From Streptomyces viridiviolaceus (lineage in GTDB: Bacteria; Actinomycetota; Actinomycetes; Streptomycetales; Streptomycetaceae), in contig NZ_BMWA01000015.1 in the NCBI RefSeq assembly GCF_014650995.1, positions 62,001 to 126,000 on the forward strand: a stretch of DNA of 64,000 nucleotides, written 5' to 3'. The position numbers and the translations under genes are program-made. The stretch's first letter is position 1, and each line of letters begins with the position of its first letter. Under the pieces are notes generated by a model. The model was not told the DNA's origin. It did not search any database and saw only the letters and a program-made list of their open reading frames with translations. Shown in pieces: positions 1 through 8,125 of this stretch.

Positions 1-174
1 AGCGGCGGCCCGGCCCCCGGCGAGGGCGACGAGCTCGGACCGCTCGTCGGCCAGCTCGTGGTCGCCACCAACGCGTTCCGGCGCACGCCCTCCGGCTGGA
101 AACTGTGGTCGCACCACGCCTCGCCCGTGCTGGCGGAAACCGAGGAGGAGGACGGCGAGGAGACACCCCCCTGA
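1..174 (+). CDS. NTF2/SnoaL-like protein, C-terminal part
   Basis: The window opens inside this gene; 57 codons and the TGA stop are visible. The segment TNAFRRTPSGWKLWSHHASP is typical of the last strands of SnoaL/NTF2-like proteins, a cone-shaped barrel fold of about 130-160 residues, followed here by an acidic tail rich in Glu/Asp. Family members may be enzymes or scaffolds, so no specific function can be given. It lies directly upstream of folB; in Streptomyces a protein of this type usually sits between folP and folB, so it probably belongs to the folate gene neighbourhood. The 5' end is missing. Confidence 0.6.
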   Translation, partial: SGGPAPGEGDELGPLVGQLVVATNAFRRTPSGWKLWSHHASPVLAETEEEDGEETPP

Positions 175-356
175 GTGGGTAGTCGACCCCCGGAGGGCCC
201 GTGGGAAACAAGAAGTGTCCGGAATCACGGACCGGCGGGCAGGGGCGCCCACCAACCCGTGAGCCACCGGGCCCGCCAGGGCAAACGCACGGTGAAACCT
301 GTCGGTCCCCGCCCCGTCCGACGCCCCCGCGGCCCGGCACTGTCGGTGCCCGCGGG

Positions 357-362
357 TAGATT
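357..362 (+). promoter_or_regulatory. possible -10 element for folB
   Basis: TAGATT lies in the otherwise very GC-rich 260-bp gap between the NTF2-like gene and folB, about 70 nt before the folB start. It fits the Streptomyces -10 pattern TAnnnT. No convincing -35 box is visible 16-18 bp upstream, so this is only a candidate. Confidence 0.25.
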
Positions 363-434
363 CGACTTCAGGCCGGCGTGCCGCCCGCACGCGGTGAGGA
401 CCGGCCGAGACCGACGACTGCAGGAGTGATTCGC

Positions 435-794
435 GTGGATCGTGTCGCGCTGCGCGGCCTGAAGGCCCGCGGGCACCACGGTGTGTTCCCCAAGGAGCGC
501 GAGGAGGGCCAGACCTTCCTCGTGGACCTCGTCCTTGGCCTGGACACCCGGCCGGCCGCGGCCGACGACGACCTGGCGAAGACCGTGCACTACGGCATCG
601 TGGCCGAGGAGGTCGTGGCCGTCGTCGAGGGCGAGCCCGTCAACCTCGTCGAGACGCTCGCCGAGCGCATCGCCCAGGTCTGTCTGAAGCACGAAGGGGT
701 CGAGGAGGTCGAGGTCTGTGTCCACAAGCCGGACGCGCCGATCACCGTCCCGTTCGACGACGTGACCGTCACCATCACCCGGAGCCGTGTATGA
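435..794 (+). CDS. folB: dihydroneopterin aldolase
   Basis: A 119-aa protein of normal length for FolB, which cleaves 7,8-dihydroneopterin to 6-hydroxymethyl-7,8-dihydropterin and glycolaldehyde in cytosolic folate synthesis. The N-terminal pattern LRGLKARGHHGVFPKEREEG and the late VCVHKPDAPI segment, whose Lys is the family's catalytic lysine, are both present, as is the central VHYGIVAEEV strand. I chose the GTG at 435 because AGGAG lies 8 nt upstream; the open frame extends further 5' but encodes Arg/Pro-rich noise. The stop overlaps the folK start in ATGA, so the two genes should be translationally coupled. Confidence 0.95.
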   Translation: MDRVALRGLKARGHHGVFPKEREEGQTFLVDLVLGLDTRPAAADDDLAKTVHYGIVAEEVVAVVEGEPVNLVETLAERIAQVCLKHEGVEEVEVCVHKPDAPITVPFDDVTVTITRSRV

Positions 795-1402
795 GCGTCC
801 CGTTCACCCCGGGTCCCAGCGACCCGACCGTCCAGCCGGTGCCCGCCTCCGTCGTGGAGAAGGTGGACGCCGCCGACTCGACGCTGTCCAACCCCAAGCG
901 CGCCGTGATCGCCCTCGGCTCCAACCTCGGCAACCGCCTGGAGAACCTCCAGGGCGCCATCGACGCGCTGGAGGACACCCCCGGCGTGCGCGTCAAAGGG
1001 GTCTCGCCGGTGTACGAGACGCAGCCGTGGGGCGTCGAGCCCGGCACCCAGCCGTCGTACTTCAACGCGGTCGTGGTCCTGAAGACCACGCTCGACCCGT
1101 CCTCCCTCCTGGAGCGGGCGCACGCCGTCGAGGAGGCCTTCCACCGCGTACGCGACGAGCGCTGGGGCCCGCGCACCCTCGACGTCGACATCGTCTCCTA
1201 CGCCGACGTCGTCTCCGACGACCCGCGGCTCACCCTCCCCCACCCCCGCGCCCACGAGCGCGCCTTCGTCCTCGCCCCCTGGCACGATCTCGACCCCGAG
1301 GCCCAGTTGCCGGGCCGGGGCTCGGTCGCGGACCTCCTGGACGCCGTCACGCGGGCCGGTGTCGCGCCCCGCGCCGACCTGGAACTCCGGCTGCCCGAGT
1401 AG
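791..1402 (+). CDS. folK: 2-amino-4-hydroxy-6-hydroxymethyldihydropteridine pyrophosphokinase (HPPK)
   Basis: HPPK transfers pyrophosphate from ATP to the FolB product, the step before dihydropteroate synthase. After about 35 poorly conserved residues the core begins with VIALGSNLGNRLENLQGAI, and the family signature RWGPRTLDVDIV carries the two Mg-binding aspartates. LPHPRAHERAFVLAPW near the C-terminus is also diagnostic. At 203 aa it is a little longer than the E. coli enzyme because of the N-terminal extension, common in actinobacteria. It starts inside the folB stop codon (ATGA). Confidence 0.95.
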   Translation: MSVPFTPGPSDPTVQPVPASVVEKVDAADSTLSNPKRAVIALGSNLGNRLENLQGAIDALEDTPGVRVKGVSPVYETQPWGVEPGTQPSYFNAVVVLKTTLDPSSLLERAHAVEEAFHRVRDERWGPRTLDVDIVSYADVVSDDPRLTLPHPRAHERAFVLAPWHDLDPEAQLPGRGSVADLLDAVTRAGVAPRADLELRLPE

Positions 1403-1463
1403 TCGTTAAGGTCGAGACGGCCGAAGTGGCGGAACCGGGCATCCGGGGGACCGAAGGGACACC

Positions 1464-1952
1464 GTGAAAGAGTTGCGCATCAGGGTGCTGGCCGGCGTCT
1501 TCGTCGTGGCCGGCATCCTGTCCTGGGCCGGCGCCCGCCTGTGGAACTCGATCGGGACCCTCCCGAGCGTCCCCCTGGCCGCCCCCGTCGTCCTCGCCCT
1601 GATCGCCGTGGTCCTGCTGGCCACGGCGCTCTCGCTGCGCGCCCGCCTGAAGGCCCAGCGCGACCGTGTCCCCGGCGCCAAGGGCGTCGACCCGCTGATG
1701 GCGGCCCGCGCGGTCGTCTTCGGGCAGGCCAGCGCCCTGGTGGCCGCCCTGGTCGCCGGTATGTACGGCGGCACGGGCGTCTTCCTCCTGGAGTCCCTCG
1801 ACATCCCCGCCCGCCGCGACCAGGCCATCTACTCCGGCTTCTCGGTGCTCGCGGGCATCGGCGTCATAGCGGCCGCCATCTTCCTGGAGCGCGTCTGCAG
1901 GCTCCCGGAGGACGACGACAACGACCACGCGGGCGCGGCTCCGGCGGCCTGA
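1464..1952 (+). CDS. DUF3180 membrane protein
   Basis: A 162-aa protein with four likely membrane segments: one near residues 7-25, one at 33-52, one around 78-100 and one around 120-140, ending in an acidic Asp/Glu tail. The length, topology and position directly after folK match the DUF3180 family of actinobacteria, whose function is unknown. The GTG at 1464 is 61 nt after folK, so co-transcription with folB-folK is likely. It converges on folE with only 13 bp between the stops. Confidence 0.8.
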   Translation: MKELRIRVLAGVFVVAGILSWAGARLWNSIGTLPSVPLAAPVVLALIAVVLLATALSLRARLKAQRDRVPGAKGVDPLMAARAVVFGQASALVAALVAGMYGGTGVFLLESLDIPARRDQAIYSGFSVLAGIGVIAAAIFLERVCRLPEDDDNDHAGAAPAA

Positions 1953-1965
1953 CGCCGCCGCGGCG

Positions 1966-2571
1966 TCACTGGGCCATGATCAGGCTCATCGCCTCGTTGC
2001 GCGTCGCCGCGTCCCGCAGCTGACCGCGCACCGCCGACGTGATGGTCTTCGCACCGGGCTTGCGGATACCGCGCATCGACATGCACATGTGCTCGCACTC
2101 CACCACGACGATCACTCCGCGCGGCTCCAGGATCTCCATCAGGGAGTCCGCGACCTGCGTGGTGAGTCGTTCCTGCACCTGCGGACGGCGCGCGAAGACG
2201 TCCACGAGGCGGGCGAGCTTGGACAGACCGGTGATCTTGCCGCTGGTGGACGGGATGTAGCCGACGTGAGCGACGCCGCGGAACGGCACCAGGTGGTGCT
2301 CACAGGTGGAGAACACCTCGATGTCCTTCACCAGGACCATCTCGTCGTGCCCGAGGTCGAACGTCGTCGTGAGCACGTCCCCGGGCTGCTGCCACAGTCC
2401 CGCGAATATCTCCTTGTACGCCCGCGCCACCCGTGCCGGCGTCTCCCGGAGGCCCTCGCGGTCGGGGTCCTCACCGACCGCGATCAGCAGTTCACGCACG
2501 GCGTTCTCGGCCCGCTTCTCGTCGAACTCGCCGATCTGGCCCTCGCCGTCCAGCGTCACCGGGTCGGTCAT
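1966..2571 (-). CDS. folE: GTP cyclohydrolase I
   Basis: A 201-aa enzyme converting GTP to dihydroneopterin triphosphate, the entry to folate synthesis. Visible hallmarks are FSTCEHHLVPFRGVAHVGYI, with the zinc-binding Cys and His residues, then GLSKLARLVDVFARRPQVQE, and VVVECEHMCMSMRGI with the second zinc Cys and substrate-binding residues. I chose the ATG at 2571 (MTDPVTLDGEG) because the frame upstream encodes only Arg/Pro-rich sequence. It follows ftsH on the same strand, 121 bp downstream and behind a strong hairpin, so it may have its own promoter. FolE type IA is zinc dependent, notable given the Zur-type cluster at 20.7-23.1 kb. Confidence 0.95.
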   Translation of the reverse strand: MTDPVTLDGEGQIGEFDEKRAENAVRELLIAVGEDPDREGLRETPARVARAYKEIFAGLWQQPGDVLTTTFDLGHDEMVLVKDIEVFSTCEHHLVPFRGVAHVGYIPSTSGKITGLSKLARLVDVFARRPQVQERLTTQVADSLMEILEPRGVIVVVECEHMCMSMRGIRKPGAKTITSAVRGQLRDAATRNEAMSLIMAQ

Positions 2572-2615
2572 GTGGTGCCTCGTTCCTGTCTGTCTTGCCT
2601 GCCGGGCATACGGGA

Positions 2616-2656
2616 ATGCCGCGCCCCCCAAGGCTAGAACCTGGGGGGCACGGCAT
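2616..2656 (-). terminator. hairpin terminator after ftsH
   Basis: A near-perfect inverted repeat of about 16 bp (ATGCCG-GCCCCCC with complement, one mismatch and one bulge, loop about 6 nt) lies 37 nt after the ftsH stop and before folE. It lacks a long U run, as usual in Streptomyces. Confidence 0.65.
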
Positions 2657-2692
2657 ACATTCCGGGCCCGATGGGGCCGTCGGGGAGAGCGG

Positions 2693-4732
2693 TCAGCCCT
2701 CGGGACGCTCCTCCGGAGCGTGCTCCGGAGCCGCGGCGGACTCCGCCGTGGTGCTCTTGGCGGTGGAGATCGCCGCCGTCGCGCCGTTCGCACCGTTCGT
2801 CAGGGCCAGCTCCTTGGGGGAGAGCACCGGCGGACGGGTCGAGGGGGTGCGACGGGAGGAGCCGGTCCAGGCGGGCCGGGGCGGACGCTTGACGATCGGG
2901 GCGAAGATCTCGGCGATCTCCTCCTTGCCCAGCGTCTCCTTCTCCAGCAGCGCGAGGACCAGGTTGTCGAGGACGTCACGGTTCTCGACGAGGATTTCCC
3001 AGGCCTCGTTGTGCGCGGTCTCGATGAGCTTCTTGACCTCTTCGTCGACGAGCGCGGCGACCTCTTCCGAGTAGTCGCGCTGGTGAGCCATCTCACGGCC
3101 GAGGAACGGCTCGGTGTTGTCGCCGCCGAACTTGATCGCGCCGAGGCGCTCGGTCATGCCGTACTGCGTGACCATCGCGCGGGCCAGACCGGTGGCCTTC
3201 TCGATGTCGTTGGCGGCGCCCGTCGTCGGGTCGTGGAAGACCAGTTCCTCGGCCGCGCGGCCGCCCAGCATGTAGGCGAGCTGGTCGAGCATCTCGTTGC
3301 GCGTGGTCGAGTACTTGTCCTCGTCCGGGAGCACCATCGTGTAGCCGAGGGCCCGGCCGCGGGACAGGATCGTGATCTTGTGGACGGGGTCGGAGTTCGG
3401 TGAGGCCGCCGCGACCAGGGCGTGACCGCCCTCGTGGTACGCGGTGATCTTCTTCTCCTTGTCCGACATGATCCGGGTCCGCTTCTGCGGGCCGGCGACC
3501 ACGCGGTCGATCGCCTCGTCCAGCATGTGGTTGTCGATCAGCTTCTGGTCGCTGCGGGCCGTCAGCAGAGCGGCCTCGTTCAGCACGTTGGCCAGATCGG
3601 CACCGGTCATGCCGGGCGTACGGCGGGCGACGGCCGACAGGTCGACGTCGGGGGCGACCGGCTTGCCCTTCTGGTGGACCTTGAGGATCTCCAGACGGCC
3701 CTGCATGTCCGGGCGGTCGACGGCGATCTGCCGGTCGAAACGGCCGGGGCGCAGCAGCGCCGGGTCGAGGATGTCGGGCCGGTTGGTGGCGGCGATGAGG
3801 ATCACGCCGCCCTTCACGTCGAAGCCGTCCATCTCTACGAGCAGCTGGTTCAGCGTCTGCTCGCGCTCGTCGTGACCACCGCCGAGGCCGGCGCCGCGGT
3901 GGCGGCCGACCGCGTCGATCTCGTCGACGAACACGATGGCGGGCGCGTTGGCCTTGGCCTGCTCGAACAGGTCACGGACCCGGGAGGCACCGACACCGAC
4001 GAACATCTCGACGAAGTCGGAACCGGAGATCGAGTAGAACGGCACACCGGCCTCGCCCGCGACGGCGCGCGCCAGCAGGGTCTTGCCGGTGCCGGGCGGG
4101 CCGTACAGCAGCACGCCCTTGGGGATCTTGGCGCCGACGGCCTGGAACTTGGCCGGCTCCTGGAGGAACTCCTTGATCTCGTGGAGTTCCTCGACGGCCT
4201 CGTCCGACCCGGCGACATCGGCGAACGTCGTCTTCGGGGTGTCCTTGGTGATGAGCTTGGCCTTGGACTTGCCGAAGTTCATGACCCGGGAGCCGCCGCC
4301 CTGCATCTGATTCATCAGGAACAGGAAGACGACCACGATCAGGACGAACGGCAGCAGGGAGAGCAGGATCCCGACGAACGGGTTCTGCTTGGACGGCGAA
4401 ACCGTGTAGCCGTCCGAGATCTGCTTGTCCTGGAACTTGTTCTGCAGCGTGTTGGCGATGTCCACGCCCTGATCGCCGATGTAGCTCGCCTGGATCTTCG
4501 AGCTGCCCTCGACCTTTTCGCCGTCCTTGAGCTGGACCTTGATGGTCTGCTCGTCACCGGTGGTCAGCTTGGCCGACTCGACCTTGTTCTGGTTGATCGC
4601 CTGGACGACCTGGCCCGTGTCCACCGTCTTGTAGCCGCCGGACGAGCCGACGACCTGCATCAACACGACCACGGCAAGGACGGCCAGCACGATCCACATG
4701 ACCGGCCCACGGAAGTATCGCTTCACGTCCAT
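2693..4732 (-). CDS. ftsH: ATP-dependent zinc metalloprotease FtsH
   Basis: A 679-aa membrane-anchored AAA+ protease that degrades misfolded membrane and regulatory proteins. Order: TM1 near residues 10-27, extracytoplasmic domain, TM2 around 110-130, Walker A GPPGTGKT near 209, Walker B IVFVDEIDAVG, pore-loop FVGVGASRVRD, SRH region RPGRFDRQI, and the protease motif HEGGH near 431. The C-terminus is a Thr/Ser/Ala-rich tail. I chose the ATG at 4732 (MDVKRYF); an in-frame ATG at 4768 would add 12 residues and has no ribosome-binding site. The frame stays open for 1.9 kb further upstream, but this only shadows hpt and tilS. Confidence 0.95.
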   Translation of the reverse strand: MDVKRYFRGPVMWIVLAVLAVVVLMQVVGSSGGYKTVDTGQVVQAINQNKVESAKLTTGDEQTIKVQLKDGEKVEGSSKIQASYIGDQGVDIANTLQNKFQDKQISDGYTVSPSKQNPFVGILLSLLPFVLIVVVFLFLMNQMQGGGSRVMNFGKSKAKLITKDTPKTTFADVAGSDEAVEELHEIKEFLQEPAKFQAVGAKIPKGVLLYGPPGTGKTLLARAVAGEAGVPFYSISGSDFVEMFVGVGASRVRDLFEQAKANAPAIVFVDEIDAVGRHRGAGLGGGHDEREQTLNQLLVEMDGFDVKGGVILIAATNRPDILDPALLRPGRFDRQIAVDRPDMQGRLEILKVHQKGKPVAPDVDLSAVARRTPGMTGADLANVLNEAALLTARSDQKLIDNHMLDEAIDRVVAGPQKRTRIMSDKEKKITAYHEGGHALVAAASPNSDPVHKITILSRGRALGYTMVLPDEDKYSTTRNEMLDQLAYMLGGRAAEELVFHDPTTGAANDIEKATGLARAMVTQYGMTERLGAIKFGGDNTEPFLGREMAHQRDYSEEVAALVDEEVKKLIETAHNEAWEILVENRDVLDNLVLALLEKETLGKEEIAEIFAPIVKRPPRPAWTGSSRRTPSTRPPVLSPKELALTNGANGATAAISTAKSTTAESAAAPEHAPEERPEG

Positions 4733-4890
4733 CCACACGGAGCGGTGCCGCCCCGTCCCTCCTGCCATAGTGAGTTTGATAAGACAGTTCTTCTGACGGT
4801 ACCCCAGCCCGGTGGGCCGAAGCCGCACAGGACGGCTGGCATTCCCGTCTGCATGCTCCAACGGCGCGAGGGCCGCCGGGGTTCCCGGTC

Positions 4891-4913
4891 GCCCCGCGAA
4901 ACCGTCGCGGGGC
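4891..4913 (-). terminator. hairpin after hpt
   Basis: GCCCCGCG and its complement form an 8-bp stem around a 7-nt loop, starting 4 nt after the hpt stop. It may terminate or attenuate transcription between hpt and ftsH. Confidence 0.5.
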
Positions 4914-4917
4914 CTCG

Positions 4918-5478
4918 TCAGCCGCCGTACACGTGGGGCGCGAGCGTACCGACGAACGGGAGGTTGCGGTACTTCTCGGCGTAGTCGAGGCCGTAGCCGA
5001 CGACGAACTCGTTGGGGATGTCGAAACCGACCCACTCTACGTCGATGGCGACCTTGGCGGCGTCGGGCTTGCGCAGCAGGGTGCACACCTTGAGGGAGGC
5101 GGGCTCGCGCGAGCCGAGGTTGGAGATCAGCCAGGACAGCGTCAGACCGGAGTCGATGATGTCCTCGACGATCAGGACGTGCTTGCCCTTGATGTCGGTG
5201 TCGAGGTCCTTGAGGATCCGCACCACGCCGGAGGACTGGGTGCCCGCGCCGTACGACGACACGGCCATCCAGTCCATGGTGACGGGGGTGGACAGCGTCC
5301 GGGCGAGGTCGGCCATGACCATCACCGCGCCCTTGAGGACTCCGACGATGAGCAGGTCCTTGCCCGCGTACTCCGCGTCGATCTTCGCGGCCAGCTCGGC
5401 CAGCTTCGCGTCGATCTCTTCCTTGGTGATGAGTACCTGCTGAAGGTCGGCACCCATGTCTTTCGCGTCCACCCGCAT
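4918..5478 (-). CDS. hpt: hypoxanthine phosphoribosyltransferase
   Basis: A 186-aa purine salvage enzyme making IMP and GMP from PRPP and the free base. The PRPP-binding signature HVLIVEDIIDSGLTLSWL is present, with the pyrophosphate-binding GVLKGAVMVMADL upstream and the C-terminal base-binding VEWVGFDIPNEFVVGYGLDY. The start is set at the ATG at 5478 (MRVDAKDMG); the longer in-frame extension (MGGPAAARER) is less likely. It follows tilS by 93 bp and precedes ftsH, the widely conserved tilS-hpt-ftsH order. Some FtsH-associated Hpt proteins have regulatory roles in other bacteria, which cannot be inferred here. Confidence 0.94.
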   Translation of the reverse strand: MRVDAKDMGADLQQVLITKEEIDAKLAELAAKIDAEYAGKDLLIVGVLKGAVMVMADLARTLSTPVTMDWMAVSSYGAGTQSSGVVRILKDLDTDIKGKHVLIVEDIIDSGLTLSWLISNLGSREPASLKVCTLLRKPDAAKVAIDVEWVGFDIPNEFVVGYGLDYAEKYRNLPFVGTLAPHVYGG

Positions 5479-5571
5479 CACTTTCGGTCGTGCCCCGTTG
5501 ACGGCTCGTTCGCGCGCGGCCGCCGGACCGCCCACGGTTCCGCGTACGCGGCCCTGCCCGGGGATCCGGAT

Positions 5572-6639
5572 TCAGCCTTGCCGAATCACCAGTCTGCCAC
5601 CCTGCCGCCGGGCGACGACTTTGCCGGGGAGGTTGATGGCCCCCTGGCCGCGCCAGCCGGTGATCAGCCGGTCGACTTCCTCGATGTGGCGGGCGAACAG
5701 CGCACCGGCCGGTGCACCGGCGTCGATGGCGGCGCGGCGCAGGATCCGGCGGCGCACGGCGGGCGGCAGGGCGTAGAGCTTGGCGCACTCCAGCTGCCCC
5801 GTGGCGTCGCGGACGCCGGCCTCGGCCTGCCGGGCCCAGGCGTCGAGGGCGTCGGCGTCGTCCCGGGAGAGCTGGGCCGTGCGGGCCAGGGCCTCGACGA
5901 CGCCCTTGCCGAGCGCCTTCTCCAGGGCGGGCAGGCCCTCGTGGCGCAGCCGGGAACGCGTGTACGCCGGGTCGACGTTGTGCGGGTCGTCCCAGACGGG
6001 GAGGGCCTGGACCATGCAGGCCTTGCGGGCGGTCTGCCGGTCGACCTCGAGGAAGGGGCGTCGGTAACGGCCGCCGGCCCCCGAGACCGCGGCCATGCCC
6101 GACAGGGAGCGGATGCCGGAGCCCCGGGCGAGGCCCAGCAGGACGGTCTCGGCCTGGTCGTCGCGGGTGTGGCCGAGCAGGACGGCGGCGGCGCCGTGGC
6201 GCAGGGCGGCGGCGTCGAGGGCGGCGTAGCGGGCGTCGCGGGCGGCGGCCTCGGGCCCGCCCGTGCGGCCGACGGTCACGGCGGCGGACTCGACGGGGTC
6301 GAGGCCGAGCTCGCGCAGGCGCAGGACGACTTCCTCGGCACGCAGGTCGGACCCGGCCTGAAGCCCGTGGTCGACGGTGACTCCGCCGGCGCGGACGCCG
6401 AGTCTGGGGGCCTCGAAGGCGAGGGCGGAGGCGAGTGCCATGGAGTCGGCACCGCCGGAGCACGCCACGAGCACGAGCGGCGGCTGCGGGCGCTCGCGAG
6501 CGCTGTCGGCGGCCGGGACACCCGCGGCGGCACGCTCGGGGATGCCGCTGGTGGTGACGCAGTTCAGTTCGGTGAGGATGTCGTGGAGGACGCGGCGGAC
6601 CGCCAGGCGTATCGCCGCGACCGCAGGATGGGGACCCAT
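5572..6639 (-). CDS. tilS: tRNA(Ile)-lysidine synthetase
   Basis: A 355-aa N-type ATP pyrophosphatase that modifies C34 of the CAU isoleucine tRNA to lysidine so that it reads AUA. The PP-loop SGGADSMALASAL lies near residue 61, and the LLGHTRDDQAETVLLGLARG and NVDPAYTRSRLRHEGLP segments are the other TilS hallmarks. It has the short C-terminal region typical of actinobacteria. It begins at the ATG at 6639 and is separated from the upstream metalloprotease by 210 bp that contain a tandem repeat. It probably begins a tilS-hpt unit. Confidence 0.93.
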   Translation of the reverse strand: MGPHPAVAAIRLAVRRVLHDILTELNCVTTSGIPERAAAGVPAADSARERPQPPLVLVACSGGADSMALASALAFEAPRLGVRAGGVTVDHGLQAGSDLRAEEVVLRLRELGLDPVESAAVTVGRTGGPEAAARDARYAALDAAALRHGAAAVLLGHTRDDQAETVLLGLARGSGIRSLSGMAAVSGAGGRYRRPFLEVDRQTARKACMVQALPVWDDPHNVDPAYTRSRLRHEGLPALEKALGKGVVEALARTAQLSRDDADALDAWARQAEAGVRDATGQLECAKLYALPPAVRRRILRRAAIDAGAPAGALFARHIEEVDRLITGWRGQGAINLPGKVVARRQGGRLVIRQG

Positions 6640-6810
6640 GTCCGGTGCCCTTCATGAAGTTTTCGGGGGTGAGCCCGAGTTCCGGTCACGCAGAGTGTGT
6701 AGATGGTGACAGAAACGGGGCGTTCTCCGAGCATCGCACGCCTGCCGGGGGCTCACGGTCCCTCGGACGGGTGATTGGAGGGGCGTTCGCCTGCCGCCGG
6801 TCGGCTGCGT

Positions 6811-6862
6811 TTCACGACTCCTCCGCCGGTTCACGACCCCTCCGCCGGTTCACGACTCCGGC
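6811..6862. repeat. 19-bp tandem repeat at the metalloprotease 3' end
   Basis: TTCACGACTCCTCCGCCGG at 6811-6829 is repeated at 6830-6848 with one change and starts a third time at 6849. The third copy contains the stop codon of the metalloprotease gene, so the array looks like slippage duplication of the gene's last bases into the spacer before tilS. Confidence 0.85.
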
Positions 6863-7977
6863 TTGCGGTGCACCCGCGCGATCCAGTCCGCCGGTTTGGC
6901 GATCTCCGACTTGGTGGGGAGCGTGTTCGGGGAGGTCCAGACGCGGTTGAACCCGTCCATGCCGACCTCGTCGACGACGGCCCGGACGAAGCGCTCTCCG
7001 TCCCGGTACTGCCGCAGCTTGGCGTCCAGGCCCAGCAGCTTGCGCAGGGCCAGGTCGAGCCGGGAGGCGCCCTTGGCACGGCGCTGCTGGAACTTCTCGC
7101 GGATCTCGCCCACGGTCGGCACGACGTCCGGGCCGACGCCGTCCATCACGAAGTCGGCGTGGCCCTCCAGCAGGGACATCACGGCGGTGAGGCGCCCGAG
7201 CACCTCGCGCTGGGCGGGGGTCTGCACCAGTTCGACCAGGGACCGGCCGCCGTCGTCCTCCTCGCCCTCGGGCCGGCCTCCGGCGAGCGACTGGGCGGCG
7301 TCCCGGATGCGCTCCAGCACCGTCATGGGGTCGACGTCGGTCTCCGCGAGGAAGGACTGGATCTCGCCCTCGAGGTGGTCGCGCAGCCAGGGCACCGCCG
7401 TGAACTGCGTGCGGTGCGTCTCCTCGTGCAGGCACACCCACAGGCGGAAGTCGTGGGGCTCGACGTCGAGTTCCCGCTCGACGTGCACGATGTTCGGGGC
7501 GACGAGCAGCAGCCGGCCGCCGCCGTTCGACCCGGCGGGCAGTTCGCGGGTGGCCGGGGCGAAGGTCTCGTACTGGCCGAGGACGCGGGAGGCCAGGAAC
7601 GACAGCAGCATGCCCAGTTCGACGCCGGTGACCTTGCCGCCGACGGCGCCGAGGACCGCGCCGCCGGGGCCGTTGCCGCGCCGCTCCTCCATCTTGTCGA
7701 GCAGCGGTTTGAGGAGTTCCCGGAAGCCGGCGACGTTCGCCCGGACCCAGCCGGGGCGGTCGACGACGAGGACGGGGGTGTCGTGGCCCTCCTCGGTGGC
7801 CAGACGGGTGAAGCCCCGGACGTGTCGCTCCGAGGACTTGGCGTGCCGGCGCAGCTCCGCGACGACGGCCCGGGCCTCGTCGCGGCTCACCTCGGGTCCC
7901 GGCCGTACGAGCCGGGTCGCGGTCGCCACCGCGAGATTCCAGTCGACCATGCCGGAAGATGCGCCGATGCTCGTCAT
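6850..7977 (-). CDS. zinc-dependent metalloprotease, Zincin_2 (DUF2342/TIGR03624) family
   Basis: A 375-aa protein of the actinobacterial family once annotated as coenzyme F420 biosynthesis-associated. The motif CLHEETHRTQF near residue 183 contains an HExxH zinc site, and a nearby long helical stretch with GHADFVMDGVGPD supplies the likely third ligand region. No signal peptide is visible, so it should be cytosolic; substrate unknown. It lies between dacB and tilS on the same strand, a position conserved in Streptomyces and mycobacteria. Start ATG at 7977; another Met 9 codons in (MVDWNLAV) is possible. Confidence 0.85.
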   Translation of the reverse strand: MTSIGASSGMVDWNLAVATATRLVRPGPEVSRDEARAVVAELRRHAKSSERHVRGFTRLATEEGHDTPVLVVDRPGWVRANVAGFRELLKPLLDKMEERRGNGPGGAVLGAVGGKVTGVELGMLLSFLASRVLGQYETFAPATRELPAGSNGGGRLLLVAPNIVHVERELDVEPHDFRLWVCLHEETHRTQFTAVPWLRDHLEGEIQSFLAETDVDPMTVLERIRDAAQSLAGGRPEGEEDDGGRSLVELVQTPAQREVLGRLTAVMSLLEGHADFVMDGVGPDVVPTVGEIREKFQQRRAKGASRLDLALRKLLGLDAKLRQYRDGERFVRAVVDEVGMDGFNRVWTSPNTLPTKSEIAKPADWIARVHRKPES

Positions 7978-8125
7978 GCGTCAACGGTACGTGAGCGCTG
8001 CCGCTGGGGGCAGGCTGTGCGGGCGGGGAGGGTCGGGTGCGCCACGAGGTACAGGTGTCGTCGACGGGGTGCCGGCGCCGGGCCGGACGGGTCCCGGGCG
8101 GGACCGCGGGCGACGCCCGGGGCGC

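Noticed and set aside
2693..6655. A 1320-codon open frame that would fuse FtsH to upstream sequence
   Set aside because: The upstream half is Arg/Pro-rich and overlaps the real hpt and tilS genes in another frame; FtsH begins normally at MDVKRYF.
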